Shown here piece by piece: positions 1-8,775 of a DNA stretch of 41,817 nt (position 1 is its first letter; each line of letters starts with the position of its first letter). Where the stretch lies: contig JALWSB010000164.1 of the NCBI GenBank assembly GCA_027080345.1, positions 1 to 41,817 on the forward strand, in the 5' to 3' direction. This stretch comes from Robiginitomaculum sp. (GTDB lineage Bacteria; Pseudomonadota; Alphaproteobacteria; Caulobacterales; Maricaulaceae). Below the pieces are notes generated by a model. The model was not told the origin of the DNA and made no database searches. It saw only the letters and a list, made by a program, of their open reading frames with translations. The translations under genes and the position numbers were made by a program.

Positions 1-86
1 CGGCCATCAATTTTGTCCTGTGGGCGGATAAATCCCCCGCCGAAGCGGTCGAAGCGGCAATGTTTGAAACCGCCGGAGAGGCCTGA
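1..86 (+). CDS. C-terminal end of a YbjN-family protein (partial)
   Basis: An open frame runs in from the left edge (codons from base 3) and stops with TGA at 84-86. The visible 27 residues (ending EAVEAAMFETAGEA) resemble the C-terminus of the YbjN-type sensory-transduction-like proteins that commonly sit just upstream of proC in Alphaproteobacteria. The stop overlaps the proC start (ATGA), so the two are probably co-transcribed and translationally coupled. Most of the gene lies outside the window, so the family name rests on gene order and a short tail only. Confidence 0.55.
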   Translation, partial: AINFVLWADKSPAEAVEAAMFETAGEA

Positions 87-937
87 TGGTGTGCAAGCCC
101 CGCCAGGCACTGGTTGGCGCCGGCCATATGGGCAGCGCCCTTCTGGCCGGTTGGCTGAATAACGATCTGGCGGTGCGCGGCGGCGCCCTGATCATTGCCG
201 ACCCGGCCCCGACGCAAAAAACCAAAGACCTTGCCACTGCTTTGCAGGCCAGTCTGGTGCCTGCATTGGAGCGGGAAAAATGCAGCCTTCTTGAAACCGT
301 TGTTTTGGCGTTAAAGCCAGATCTTATTGGCCGCGCCGCGCCGCAAATCCGCGACGCCTTACCCGCCAGGGCGACCGTGGTTTCGGTAGCTGCCGGGGTG
401 CCACTGGCGCGGCTGGCCGCACTTTATGGCGATCGCCCGCTGGTCCGGGCCATGCCCAACACCCCGGCCGCGATTGGCCGGGGCGCAACGGTCTATGCCA
501 CCAATGGAGCGCTTGACAAGGCCACAGAAGAAAATGTCCACGCACTGTTGGCGGCCACGGGCTTTGCCGAGAAAACCGCCGATGAGCGCCATCTGGACGC
601 GGTAACGGCGGTGTCAGGCTCCGGCCCCGCTTATGTTTTTTTACTGGCCGAGACCATGATGGCGGCGGGTATCGCCGAAGGATTGACCCCGGAACTTGCC
701 CGCAAACTGGCCTGCGAAACGGTCGCCGGGGCGGGTGAATTATTGCGCCAGGGCGGCAATGATCCGGCTGCTTTACGCCATGCGGTCACCTCACCGGGCG
801 GCACGACCGCGGCGGCGCTTGATGTGTTGATGGGCGCGGGCGGCTTTGCCGAAATGATGCGCCGGGCGGTCAATGCGGCGGCGCGGCGCTCAAGCCAGTT
901 GGGGGCCGGCCAGATCAGACCACCGGCGGAAGACTGA
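86..937 (+). CDS. proC: Pyrroline-5-carboxylate reductase
   Basis: This cytoplasmic enzyme reduces 1-pyrroline-5-carboxylate to L-proline with NAD(P)H, the last step of proline synthesis. The 283-residue product (family about 270) has the N-terminal Rossmann fingerprint GAGHMGSALLAGW at residues 11-23. It also has the cofactor/substrate loop VRAMPNTPAAIGRG, the dimerisation-domain signature AVSGSGPAYVFLLAE and the conserved TSPGGTTAAAL. The start ATG overlaps the TGA of the upstream YbjN-like gene, which decides the start and suggests coupling. Its 3' end overlaps the convergent histidine-kinase gene by 23 nt. Confidence 0.95.
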   Translation: MVCKPRQALVGAGHMGSALLAGWLNNDLAVRGGALIIADPAPTQKTKDLATALQASLVPALEREKCSLLETVVLALKPDLIGRAAPQIRDALPARATVVSVAAGVPLARLAALYGDRPLVRAMPNTPAAIGRGATVYATNGALDKATEENVHALLAATGFAEKTADERHLDAVTAVSGSGPAYVFLLAETMMAAGIAEGLTPELARKLACETVAGAGELLRQGGNDPAALRHAVTSPGGTTAAALDVLMGAGGFAEMMRRAVNAAARRSSQLGAGQIRPPAED

Positions 938-2318
938 CCAGCGCCCGCAAGCCCCCCTTTGGCGATTTTTCCAACCACACATCACCGCCATGCGCCCGGG
1001 CAATATCGCGCGCGATGGAAAGCCCCAGCCCGACGCCCTGAACAGGTGAAGAATCGGAGGCGTTCAATGAGCGCGCTTCATCAAAACGGTTAAACGGGAT
1101 AAAGGCCTCTTCAAAATGTGCTTCATCAAGGCCTGGCCCGTCATCGTCAACACAAATGCGTATGGTCTCGCCGCGCCCTTTTTCGCCCGCCTTTAACGCG
1201 GCGCTTATCCAGACATGGGTGCCATGGCGCATGGCATTATTGACCAGATTGGAGAGGCACCGTTGCAAGGCCTCCTCGCGGCCAATGCACACCAGATCAG
1301 TGGCGATAGAGGTTTCAACCGCACCCCCGGCACGCCTGCTGTTTTTGGCAATACGCGCCACCAGCGCCGACACATCAACCGGCGCCCCGGCCTTTTCACG
1401 CGCCCCTGATGCAAACGCCAGATACGCATCCAGCATGGTTTCCATTTCCGCCAGATCGGCCTTTGCCGCCTCGACATCGGCATTTTTTTCCATCAGGGCA
1501 AATTGTAATTTCAAGCGCGTTACCGGGGTGCGCAAATCATGACTGACGGCGGCCAGCATGGCGGTGCGCTGTTCGACAAAACGCTGGATGCGCTGGCGCA
1601 TGGTGATAAAGGCCCGCGCCGCCTGGCGCACTTCACGCGCCCCTGAAGGGGAAAAGGCCGGGGCGTCCAGATCCTTGCCGAACCGGTCCGCTGCATCGGC
1701 AAGGCGCTGTATCGGGCGCACCTGATTGCGGATAAACAAAATCGCGACTGTGGTCAAAAGCGCCGTTGTCAGGGTCAGCCAAAAAACAAAAATATGCCCG
1801 GTTGTGGAAAATACATTGCCGCGCGGCGCAATAAAACGCATCACCCCGCCAGGCACCGCCACGCGGATATCCACATAGGCAGGATAGCGCGTGGTATCAA
1901 ACCAGAACGGGGCCTCAATCTTGCTCTCCAGCGCCTTGCGTACCGTTCGGTCCAGCAATGAATAAACCGAAGAGCGCGTCGAGGTGGGCAAGGTTTCGCC
2001 GCTTTCCAGACGCATGGAAAGATTCATTTTCTTGAGCGAATATTGCGCCAGTTTTTGCAAATTCTGCGGGCTGGGGTCGTCTTCATAAAGTTTCAGAATC
2101 ACCGCCACATCCCCGGCCACGCCTTCGGACAAACGCGCGGTTACGGTGATCCATTGCGAATCGAAAAACATCCACAACACCCCCGCCTGCATCAGCACCA
2201 CCGGCAAAGCGATAATCAGCAAAGAGCGTTGAAAAAGCCCCTTGGGGGTAAAGTCGCGCAAACGCCGATGGCGGGAAAACCAGTTTGCCAGACGCGCGGC
2301 GTACGTGTTTTTTTTCAT
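915..2318 (-). CDS. EnvZ-like sensor histidine kinase
   Basis: This inner-membrane sensor kinase is the partner of the OmpR-type regulator encoded just upstream. The 467 residues show a first membrane helix at about 33-52, a periplasmic segment at about 53-172, a second helix at about 175-197, and a HAMP linker (QVRPIQRLADAADRFG). The HisKA dimerisation helix carries the phospho-acceptor His260 in AAVSHDLRTPVTR. The HATPase domain has an N box (NLVNNAMRHG), G1 (DDGPGL), F box (FIPFNRFDEA) and G2 (GVGLGLSIARDIARAHGG). The start overlaps the regulator stop by 4 nt, so translation is coupled. The signal is unknown; EnvZ/OmpR pairs usually respond to envelope or osmotic state. Confidence 0.92.
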   Translation of the reverse strand: MKKNTYAARLANWFSRHRRLRDFTPKGLFQRSLLIIALPVVLMQAGVLWMFFDSQWITVTARLSEGVAGDVAVILKLYEDDPSPQNLQKLAQYSLKKMNLSMRLESGETLPTSTRSSVYSLLDRTVRKALESKIEAPFWFDTTRYPAYVDIRVAVPGGVMRFIAPRGNVFSTTGHIFVFWLTLTTALLTTVAILFIRNQVRPIQRLADAADRFGKDLDAPAFSPSGAREVRQAARAFITMRQRIQRFVEQRTAMLAAVSHDLRTPVTRLKLQFALMEKNADVEAAKADLAEMETMLDAYLAFASGAREKAGAPVDVSALVARIAKNSRRAGGAVETSIATDLVCIGREEALQRCLSNLVNNAMRHGTHVWISAALKAGEKGRGETIRICVDDDGPGLDEAHFEEAFIPFNRFDEARSLNASDSSPVQGVGLGLSIARDIARAHGGDVWLEKSPKGGLRALVSLPPVV

Positions 2319-3016
2319 GCGCCCCCCCGCTTTGGTGCAAAACGGGCCATCAGCCGGTAACCGGCTCCGCGCAAGGTTTGCAAGTGTTGCGGGTGGCGCG
2401 GGTCGGCCTCGATCTTGCGGCGCAGGCGCGCCATTTGCACATCAATGGCCCGCTCGGAGGTGGCAAAACTGCGCGACAAGGCGCTGCGCCCGACCACCAT
2501 GGCCGGGGTCTTGGCCAGAGCATTAAGCAATCGTGCTTCCGCCCCGGTCAGCGGCACACGGCCCTGCGGTCCGGTTAATTCATGACTGGCCGGGGTGTAA
2601 TGCCAAGGCCCGAAAACCAGCGACATCGTCTCATCAAGGGGTGGTTTTGAGCGGCGCAAAATCGCCTCAATACGGAGCAGCAATTCTTCGGGTTCAAACG
2701 GTTTGGCCAGATAATCATCGGCCCCGGCGCGCAAGCCTTCGATACGTTCATCCGGCGCGCCGCGCGCGGTCAGTAATAAAATTGGCGCGCCATCATCCGG
2801 CGACAAAGCGCGGGTGAAGCTGATGCCATCTTCGCCGGGCATCATCACATCGACAACCATCAAGTCAAACTGTAATCCGGCCATCATTTTGCGTGCTTTT
2901 TGCGCATTGGCCGCCACCGACACATGATAGCCTTGGCGTCCGAGATAGGTTTTCAACAAACCACGAATGCGATCATCATCATCAATAACCAGTATATGTG
3001 TATCGGTTTTTGCCAC
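2315..3016 (-). CDS. OmpR-family response regulator
   Basis: This is the DNA-binding partner of the adjacent histidine kinase. With the start used here the receiver domain carries the acidic cluster IDDDD at 11-15, phospho-acceptor Asp56 (LMVVDVMMPGEDG) and Lys105 (DDYLAKPF). A winged-helix DNA-binding domain follows, with the typical end RRKIEADPRHPQHLQTLRGAGYRL. A GTG at 3016 is preferred because AGGACGG lies upstream and the protein then begins MAKTDTHILVIDDD, as usual for the family. An in-frame GTG at 3055 would add 13 residues but lacks a ribosome site. It is divergent from ilvE. Confidence 0.9.
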   Translation of the reverse strand: MAKTDTHILVIDDDDRIRGLLKTYLGRQGYHVSVAANAQKARKMMAGLQFDLMVVDVMMPGEDGISFTRALSPDDGAPILLLTARGAPDERIEGLRAGADDYLAKPFEPEELLLRIEAILRRSKPPLDETMSLVFGPWHYTPASHELTGPQGRVPLTGAEARLLNALAKTPAMVVGRSALSRSFATSERAIDVQMARLRRKIEADPRHPQHLQTLRGAGYRLMARFAPKRGGA

Positions 3017-3111
3017 GCGGTTTGCCCGTCCTGCGTATAAGAGTGTGATTGGCACATTTATTTTGCCATACCACCCTGATAAGTTAAGGGTCCCCGATTG
3101 GAGCGCAAATC

Positions 3112-3990
3112 ATGGCAGCACACAAACTTTTTCGTCAGACAAATGGTCAGATGTGGTGGAATGGGGCGTTTGTTGCGTGCGCCGATGCGCTGATTTCCAT
3201 CCAGACCCATGGCCTGCACTATGGCTCGTGCGTGTTTGAGGGTGAACGCAGCTATGACGGGCAGATTTTCAAAAGCGCCGCGCATACGGATCGCCTGATT
3301 AATTCAGCCCGCCTGCTCGGCATGGACATACCGTTTAGCGCCGCGCAAATCGAAGCGGCAAAAAAAGAAACGCAAGAGCGCAGCGGCATTGCACAGGCTT
3401 ATTTACGCCCCGTTGTCTGGCGCGGTGACGAGCAATTGGGCGTCTCAGCGGCCAATAACCGCATCCATATGGCCATCGCCATTTGGGCTATGGATAGCTA
3501 TTTTGCCAATAAAATGGCCGGCATCCGCCTATGCCTTTCCGACTGGCGGCGCCCGCCCCCCGCGTGCGCCCCGGTCAAGGCCAAGGCCGCCGGGCTTTAT
3601 GTGATTTGTACGCTTTCCAAGGATGCGGCGGCGCAAAAAGGCTATGATGATGCGTTAATGCTCGATTATGAAGGCCGGATTGCCGAATGCACCGGCGCGC
3701 ATATTTTCTTTGTCCGCGATGGGCAATTACACACCCCTTCCGCCGACTGGTTTCTTGACGGCATTACCCGCGCCACAGTTTTGGAAATGGCGGCAGCGCA
3801 AAATATTCCCGTTCACGAACGCACCATAATGCCTGATGAGTTGGGCACATTTTCCGAGTGTTTTATTGTCGGCACGGCGGCGGAGATCACCCCGGTGCGC
3901 GAGATTGCCGGCACGCCCTACACCCCCGGTGCATTGTCGCAAAATATGATCGACGCCTATGACGCCCGCATCCATAGCCGTGCGGGTTAG
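3112..3990 (+). CDS. ilvE: Branched-chain amino acid aminotransferase (class IV PLP)
   Basis: This enzyme transfers the amino group from glutamate to branched-chain 2-oxo acids, the last step of valine, leucine and isoleucine synthesis, and can run in reverse for catabolism. The 292 residues show the fold-type IV pattern: N-terminal WWNGAFV, HGLHYGSCVFEGERSY at 33-48, and the likely PLP-binding Lys158 in KAKAAGLY. They also show the GYDDALMLDYEGRIAECTG block and WFLDGITRATV near the C-terminal cofactor site. An ATG at 3112 follows GGAG (TTGGAGCGCAAATC). Neighbouring class IV enzymes (D-amino acid transaminase, ADC lyase) are alternatives, but the size and EGERSY motif favour IlvE. Confidence 0.9.
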   Translation: MAAHKLFRQTNGQMWWNGAFVACADALISIQTHGLHYGSCVFEGERSYDGQIFKSAAHTDRLINSARLLGMDIPFSAAQIEAAKKETQERSGIAQAYLRPVVWRGDEQLGVSAANNRIHMAIAIWAMDSYFANKMAGIRLCLSDWRRPPPACAPVKAKAAGLYVICTLSKDAAAQKGYDDALMLDYEGRIAECTGAHIFFVRDGQLHTPSADWFLDGITRATVLEMAAAQNIPVHERTIMPDELGTFSECFIVGTAAEITPVREIAGTPYTPGALSQNMIDAYDARIHSRAG

Positions 3991-3997
3991 GCCATGC

Positions 3998-5560
3998 CTA
4001 TCCCCTGATCGCCATTTCCAGGCCATTGGCGTCCCGCTCAGGCTTTTTGGGCAGGGTTTCACTGGCCCCCAGTAAAATGCGCTGCGCCGACCAGGCACTG
4101 GCGCAGGCGTCAAGAAAATCATCGGGGCGCGCATCGCTGAACGGGGTAAAGCGTGTGGCTTGTAAAAACTCTTTGTCAAAGCCGGCTTTTTCCAGCGCCT
4201 GCAGACGCTCAGCACGCCCGGCATCGGTCTTTTTCGGATATTCACACGGCACATTATCGCGCAAAAGCGCAAAAGATAATTCCGGGTGCACCTCAAAAAT
4301 ACGGCTTTGCATATCGGGGGTGATGCGGGCGTCAATTTCGCGCATTTTATCGAAAATACCAAAGACCTGCTTGCTGATCTTGGGGGCATTTTCACCGCTC
4401 TGGGCATTGGCATTACAGGCATTTTCATAACTGGTGGTATAGAGCGCCCGGCGGCACGGGGCCGAAAACACACTTGATTTACGCGCCCCAAGACGCTCTC
4501 GCGCCGCCGCATCACAGGCCCGCCCGCCGGGCCTTGCCACTTCGGCAAAACCAATGGGCATATCCACCGCGACAATTTGCGGACGTTCGGGTACATTCAG
4601 AACGTCCCAAAACGAACGCAACATCATCAGGCGCGGCGCATGTTGGCCCGCCACATCAAGAAGCACCGCAATCCATCCGCCCGGACAGCCATCAAGCCCG
4701 GCCACCCAGCGCCCGGGTTTGCGCGATTGCAAAGGCGGGCGGGCGGTCACCCCGGTGCGCGGATTGGCCAGCCGGTCCTGCGTTGCCACCAGCGGCAACT
4801 CACTGACCCCCATGCGCGCCGCTTCGCCAATCACCGCATCAACCGAGGACACCGCGTTTTCCAGCGCCACATTGATCGGCAGACCATTAAGAAGATGGGC
4901 GCTGAACAGCGCCATAAGAAGATCGCCCGTGCCCTTGGGGACATCCTTGTAACACGGCACGCTGACGCACCAGGCATCGCTTTTGGTCACCGCCATTGTG
5001 GTGCAATTGGTGTCCGAACGGATCGACGAGACAAGCGTCAGATCACAGCCGACATGCCGCGCCGCGCTCGCCGCCGAGGCTTCGTCAAAAACCGGATGAT
5101 CGGCCAGCCAGGCCAACTCCCAGGCATTGGGGGTGATGATGTCGGCCCGGGGTAATAACGTGCGGGCAATCGCGTCGGCCACCGCCTCGCGCACATAAAG
5201 CCCCTCTGGTTCATCGCCCATTACCGGATCAACAATGATTTTGGCATCGGGCTTGGCTTTGCGGACATAATCGATCATAGCCGCCGCCGCAGTCACCTGA
5301 CGCGAGGTATGAAAATACCCCGTTACCACCGCGTCAATATGTTCCAAAACTCCTTGCGCCTGCACCGCGAGAAACAGGCGCGACAACCCGTCCGCATCAA
5401 TTTCCACAAGCCCCGGATCGCCCCACCCCGGATGGCGTCCGACAATCACCGTGGGCAGGGTAATGACCTCGATACCCAACCGTTCAAAGGCAAAAGCACT
5501 GGCCGATGCACCAATTCGGCTTGAAGCGGCTTGCGAAGAGATCAAAAGTACGGTTTTCAT
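3998..5560 (-). CDS. pdxY: Pyridoxal kinase fused to a C-terminal DUF429 domain
   Basis: Residues 1 to about 275 are a pyridoxal kinase of the ribokinase fold (ATP-dependent phosphorylation of pyridoxal in B6 salvage). The visible marks are VVTGYFHTS, the IIVDPVMGD block at 108-116, the ITPNAWEL motif, and the GTGD phosphoryl-transfer loop with Asp213. Residues from about 284 to 520 form a DUF429 domain, a predicted RNase H-like nuclease fold, with AGLDGCPGGWIAV, VAVDMPIGF, KSSVFSAP, FEVHPELSF and a terminal DDFLDACASAW. A normal PdxY is about 285 residues, so this is a two-domain fusion with no stop between the halves. It shares a 29-nt divergent gap with the CoA-lyase gene. The job of DUF429 is unknown. 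Confidence 0.88.
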   Translation of the reverse strand: MKTVLLISSQAASSRIGASASAFAFERLGIEVITLPTVIVGRHPGWGDPGLVEIDADGLSRLFLAVQAQGVLEHIDAVVTGYFHTSRQVTAAAAMIDYVRKAKPDAKIIVDPVMGDEPEGLYVREAVADAIARTLLPRADIITPNAWELAWLADHPVFDEASAASAARHVGCDLTLVSSIRSDTNCTTMAVTKSDAWCVSVPCYKDVPKGTGDLLMALFSAHLLNGLPINVALENAVSSVDAVIGEAARMGVSELPLVATQDRLANPRTGVTARPPLQSRKPGRWVAGLDGCPGGWIAVLLDVAGQHAPRLMMLRSFWDVLNVPERPQIVAVDMPIGFAEVARPGGRACDAAARERLGARKSSVFSAPCRRALYTTSYENACNANAQSGENAPKISKQVFGIFDKMREIDARITPDMQSRIFEVHPELSFALLRDNVPCEYPKKTDAGRAERLQALEKAGFDKEFLQATRFTPFSDARPDDFLDACASAWSAQRILLGASETLPKKPERDANGLEMAIRG

Positions 5561-5589
5561 AGGCCTTCACTATAACGAAAGACATTAAC

Positions 5590-6483
5590 ATGTCACCAAT
5601 ATGCAGATCAGCCCTGTTCATCCCCGCCGCCAATGCCCGGGCCATGGCCAAAGCCCCCACCTTGGCCGCAGATATGATTATCCTTGACCTTGAAGATGCG
5701 GTGGCACCACAACAAAAAGAAAAGGCACGCGCCGGTGCGCTTGCCGCTTTGCGCCAAACCTCCTGGCAAAGCCCGTGCCGGGCGGTGCGTATCAATGGTC
5801 TTGATACGCCATGGGGGGCGGGTGATGTGCGCGCCCTTGGCACCGAAAATATCGATGCGCTGATCATCCCCAAAGTGCAAAGCGCCGATGATGTAAAGCG
5901 CGTGCATGATCGCCTCATTGGGGCCGGTGCGAAAACAATGCCGGCCCTTTGGGCGATGATCGAAACCCCCGCCGGGGTGTTGGCACTTGGCGATATAACC
6001 ACCAATGCGCAACCTTGCGGGTTGCGCGGCCTGATTGCCGGCACCAACGATCTGGCTTTGGGTCTACACTGTGACGGGCTGGCCAATAACCGCCAAGCCT
6101 TGATCGGACATTTATCACAAATCGTCCTGCACGCCCGCGCCGCCGGATTGATGGCGCTGGACGGGGTATATAATGCGTTTGATGATGCGGCGGGCTTTGC
6201 CGCGCAGGTCAAACAGGGGCGGCAATTGGGTTTTGACGGCAAAACCCTGATCCACCCGGCGCAAATCGAAACCGCCGCGCGCGCCTTTGGCCCCACCAAT
6301 GATGAGATCAAGCGCGCCCGCGCCATTGTCCGTGCGTTTGGGTTGAAAAAGAATGCCGGGCTGGGGGCCATTTCCCTTGGCGGTGAGATGATCGAGCGTT
6401 TACATCTGCACGAAGCGCAAAACCTGCTGGCAAGCCTGCCAAAAAGTGCTACAGCAAAAGAAAAAGGCAAATCACATGCGTAA
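5590..6483 (+). CDS. HpcH/HpaI-family CoA-ester lyase (CitE/malyl-CoA lyase type)
   Basis: Members of this TIM-barrel family cleave or form acyl-CoA esters such as malyl-CoA, beta-methylmalyl-CoA or citramalyl-CoA with Mg2+. The 297-residue protein shows ADMIILDLEDAV at 28-38, Arg68 in AVRINGLDTPWG and IIPKVQSADDV. Metal ligands Glu125 (WAMIETPAGV) and Asp154 (IAGTNDLALGL) are present, and the C-terminal GFDGKTLIHPAQI follows. The substrate cannot be told from sequence alone. It heads a tight + strand run with an exported protein, ArsC and a MATE transporter. The ribosome site is weak (GAAAG). Confidence 0.88.
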   Translation: MSPICRSALFIPAANARAMAKAPTLAADMIILDLEDAVAPQQKEKARAGALAALRQTSWQSPCRAVRINGLDTPWGAGDVRALGTENIDALIIPKVQSADDVKRVHDRLIGAGAKTMPALWAMIETPAGVLALGDITTNAQPCGLRGLIAGTNDLALGLHCDGLANNRQALIGHLSQIVLHARAAGLMALDGVYNAFDDAAGFAAQVKQGRQLGFDGKTLIHPAQIETAARAFGPTNDEIKRARAIVRAFGLKKNAGLGAISLGGEMIERLHLHEAQNLLASLPKSATAKEKGKSHA

Positions 6484-7075
6484 GTTTTGGGTTTTAACAT
6501 TCCTCGCCAGCTTTTTTCTGGCCCCGCCATTACTGGCCGACACCGCGCAAGAGGCGGGAGCTTGTGTGCTGGATGACAGCACTCTGATCGCCCAGTCAAA
6601 ACTGGAATACCGCGACTTTCACTATGGGGCGAACGGCTGGCGGCCGCTGACCGATGCCAAATGTTATGCGCAGGCCGCCGCGTCGATTGTCTCCTGGCTG
6701 GTTGACCATCAAAAGAGCCTGACCCCCGGGCAGGTGCGCACATCGCATTATCAGGCGGCGCGCAATTTTGCCTTTGCCGGACAAAGAGAAGTGGCGCTGG
6801 TGCAATTGCATATGGCCTATGTCAGCGATCAGCCAAAAGACGTTAGCATGGACTGGAACGCCTATCTTGATGCGTTTTCCGCCTGGCTGGAGAACGATCA
6901 GGCAGCCTATGAAACGGCAATTGCCCAATTACAGGCGCAGGCAGTGGACGAAAACGGGAAAAAACCCAATGTCGCAGCCGCGGCGCGTTTCGCCAATTGC
7001 TGGAACAAGAATTATACGGCAATAGAATATGATCCGGCCTGTGAGGTCGGCAAACAAGCAAAGGCTATTCCATGA
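6476..7075 (+). CDS. Exported protein of unknown function
   Basis: I do not recognise this 199-residue protein. It begins with a clear Sec signal peptide (MRKFWVLTFLASFFLAPPLLADTA, cleavage near residue 22-24), so it should be periplasmic. The mature part is mostly helical-looking, with two Cys (residues 29 and about 61) near the N-terminus and two near the C-terminus (FANCWNKN, DPACEVG), which could form disulfides. Its ATG overlaps the end of the CoA-lyase gene by 8 nt, and its own stop overlaps arsC by 4 nt, so it is co-translated with both. An upstream in-frame ATG at 6446 is rejected because it would bury the signal peptide. Confidence 0.75.
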   Translation: MRKFWVLTFLASFFLAPPLLADTAQEAGACVLDDSTLIAQSKLEYRDFHYGANGWRPLTDAKCYAQAAASIVSWLVDHQKSLTPGQVRTSHYQAARNFAFAGQREVALVQLHMAYVSDQPKDVSMDWNAYLDAFSAWLENDQAAYETAIAQLQAQAVDENGKKPNVAAAARFANCWNKNYTAIEYDPACEVGKQAKAIP

Positions 7076-7419
7076 GCGTCACCATTTATCATAATCCGCG
7101 CTGTTCCAAATCCCGCGCCACCAAGGCACTTTTGGACGAAAACAATATTGCCCACGAGACCGTGCTTTATCTTGAAAATCCGCCCACTACGGATGATCTG
7201 CATGGCCTGCTCAAGGCGCTTGGGTTGACGTCGGCACGCGATATGATGCGCACCGGCGAAGATATTTATAAAGAGCTGCGCCTGGACACGGTGGATGATG
7301 ATGAGGCCCTGTGCGTTGCCATGAGCGAACACCCGCGCCTTATTGAGCGGCCCATCGTGGTCAAGGATGGCGTCGCCCGCATTGGCCGTCCGCCCGAATC
7401 CGTTCTGGAGCTTTTTTAA
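7072..7419 (+). CDS. arsC: Arsenate reductase, glutaredoxin-type (ArsC family)
   Basis: This small thioredoxin-fold reductase of 115 residues has the catalytic loop IYHNPRCSKSRATKALL (Cys11) near the N-terminus. The substrate-side motif LIERPIVVKDGVARIGRPPE follows near the C-terminus, as in glutaredoxin-coupled arsenate reductases. ArsC converts arsenate to arsenite, which then needs export. No arsB, acr3 or arsR is nearby; the adjacent transporter is a MATE protein. It may therefore act on another substrate, since the family also contains ArsC-like proteins of unknown role. The ATGA overlap with the upstream exported-protein gene fixes the start. Confidence 0.88.
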   Translation: MSVTIYHNPRCSKSRATKALLDENNIAHETVLYLENPPTTDDLHGLLKALGLTSARDMMRTGEDIYKELRLDTVDDDEALCVAMSEHPRLIERPIVVKDGVARIGRPPESVLELF

Positions 7420-7428
7420 CAAAAACCC

Positions 7429-8775
7429 ATGGCCACGGCGCATAGTCCCCTGACCCGAAGGCGCGTGGCCGCATTAACCTGGCCAATGATTTTCGCCAAT
7501 GCCCTGATCCCCATGGTCGGGGTGATCGATACCGCGGTGATCGGTCTTGCGGGCGATGCGGCGGCCATTGGCGGGGTGGCGCTCGGCGGGGCGGTGTTCA
7601 GCGTTTTTTACTGGAGCGTTTATTTTTTACGCATGGGGGTCACTGGCTTTACCGCCCAGGCCATTGGCAAGGGCGATACAAGCGAAAGCCAGCGCGTGTT
7701 GGCGCGCGGGCTGGTGCTGGCCGTGACCTTGGGCGGGGCGGCGCTGATCCTCAAACAGCCAATTAATGTTGGCGCATTTGCGCTTTTACAAGGCAGCGCC
7801 GCGGTTGAAAGCCATGGCAGCGCCTATGTCGCCGTGCGCTTTTGGGGCGCCCCGGCGGCGCTGGGCCTGTTCAGCGTCACCGGCTGGCTGATCGGCGCTG
7901 GGCGCACCCGTTCGGCGCTGGTATTGCAGGCGGTTTTGGCGCTGATCAACGGCGCTTTGGATAGCTGGTTTGTCCTTAAACTGGGGTGGGGGCCTGCCGG
8001 TATTGCGGCGGGGACGGTGATCGCTGAATGGGTGGCGCTTTGCCTTGGCCTGTTCATTGTGTTTTCGCATTTTGCCAGGGATGGCACAATTTCATGGCGG
8101 ATTTTCAGCCCGTCCATATTACTTGACCCGGCCGCGTTGCGGCGCATGATCGGGGTGAATTTTGATCTTTTCATCCGCTCAATCTGCATGGTCATCGGCT
8201 TTACCTGGTTTGCCAATGCCGGGGCGCGCCAGGGCGACACCCTGCTGGCCGCCAATCAGATTTTATTACAATTCATTGTCGTTTGGGCGTTTGTTCTTGA
8301 TGCCTTTGCCTATACCGCCGAAGCGCAAACCGGGCGCGCCGTGGGCCAACATAATTTACCCAATTTACGCCGGGCGGTGCGGCTGACCGGTGAATTTTCC
8401 GCCATAAGCGCCCTTCTCTTCAGCCTGTTAACATTTGTCTTTGCACCCTTTGTTATTGACCATATTGTCACCGATCCGGGCGTGCGCGCCGCCGCCAAGG
8501 CCTATGTGCCGTTTTGCGCTGCCGTGCCAATTCTGGGCGCGCTGGCCTGGCTTTTGGACGGGGTATTTATTGGCGCCACTTTTGGCCGTGCCATGCGCAA
8601 TGCGGCCATTGCCGCCCTCGTCATTTATCTTGTGAGCGATGCCCTTTTAACCCCGCGTCTTGGCAATGCCGGGGTATGGGCAGCGTTTTTGATTTATTAT
8701 GTGGCGCGCGGCATCACCCTGTTGATCGCCTATCCGTCGCTTGAGCGGCGTATCACTGGCCAACCGCATCCATAA
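7429..8775 (+). CDS. MATE-family efflux transporter (DinF-like)
   Basis: This inner-membrane multidrug or metabolite exporter is driven by H+ or Na+. The 448-residue chain is strongly hydrophobic with about 12 predicted helices in two repeated halves. It starts TRRRVAALTWPMIFANALIPMVGVIDTAVIG, the MATE first helix, and has the family's GAGRTRSALVLQ region and a second-half VNFDLFIRS. Its length and N-terminus resemble the DinF branch. It follows arsC by 9 nt and is probably the last gene of that operon. The last 23 nt overlap the 3' end of pyrD on the other strand. Substrate unknown. Confidence 0.9.
   Translation: MATAHSPLTRRRVAALTWPMIFANALIPMVGVIDTAVIGLAGDAAAIGGVALGGAVFSVFYWSVYFLRMGVTGFTAQAIGKGDTSESQRVLARGLVLAVTLGGAALILKQPINVGAFALLQGSAAVESHGSAYVAVRFWGAPAALGLFSVTGWLIGAGRTRSALVLQAVLALINGALDSWFVLKLGWGPAGIAAGTVIAEWVALCLGLFIVFSHFARDGTISWRIFSPSILLDPAALRRMIGVNFDLFIRSICMVIGFTWFANAGARQGDTLLAANQILLQFIVVWAFVLDAFAYTAEAQTGRAVGQHNLPNLRRAVRLTGEFSAISALLFSLLTFVFAPFVIDHIVTDPGVRAAAKAYVPFCAAVPILGALAWLLDGVFIGATFGRAMRNAAIAALVIYLVSDALLTPRLGNAGVWAAFLIYYVARGITLLIAYPSLERRITGQPHP

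Noticed and set aside
7072-8775. Arsenic resistance operon
   Set aside because: Only an ArsC-like reductase is present; no arsenite exporter (ArsB/Acr3) or ArsR is seen, and MATE proteins are not known arsenite pumps.
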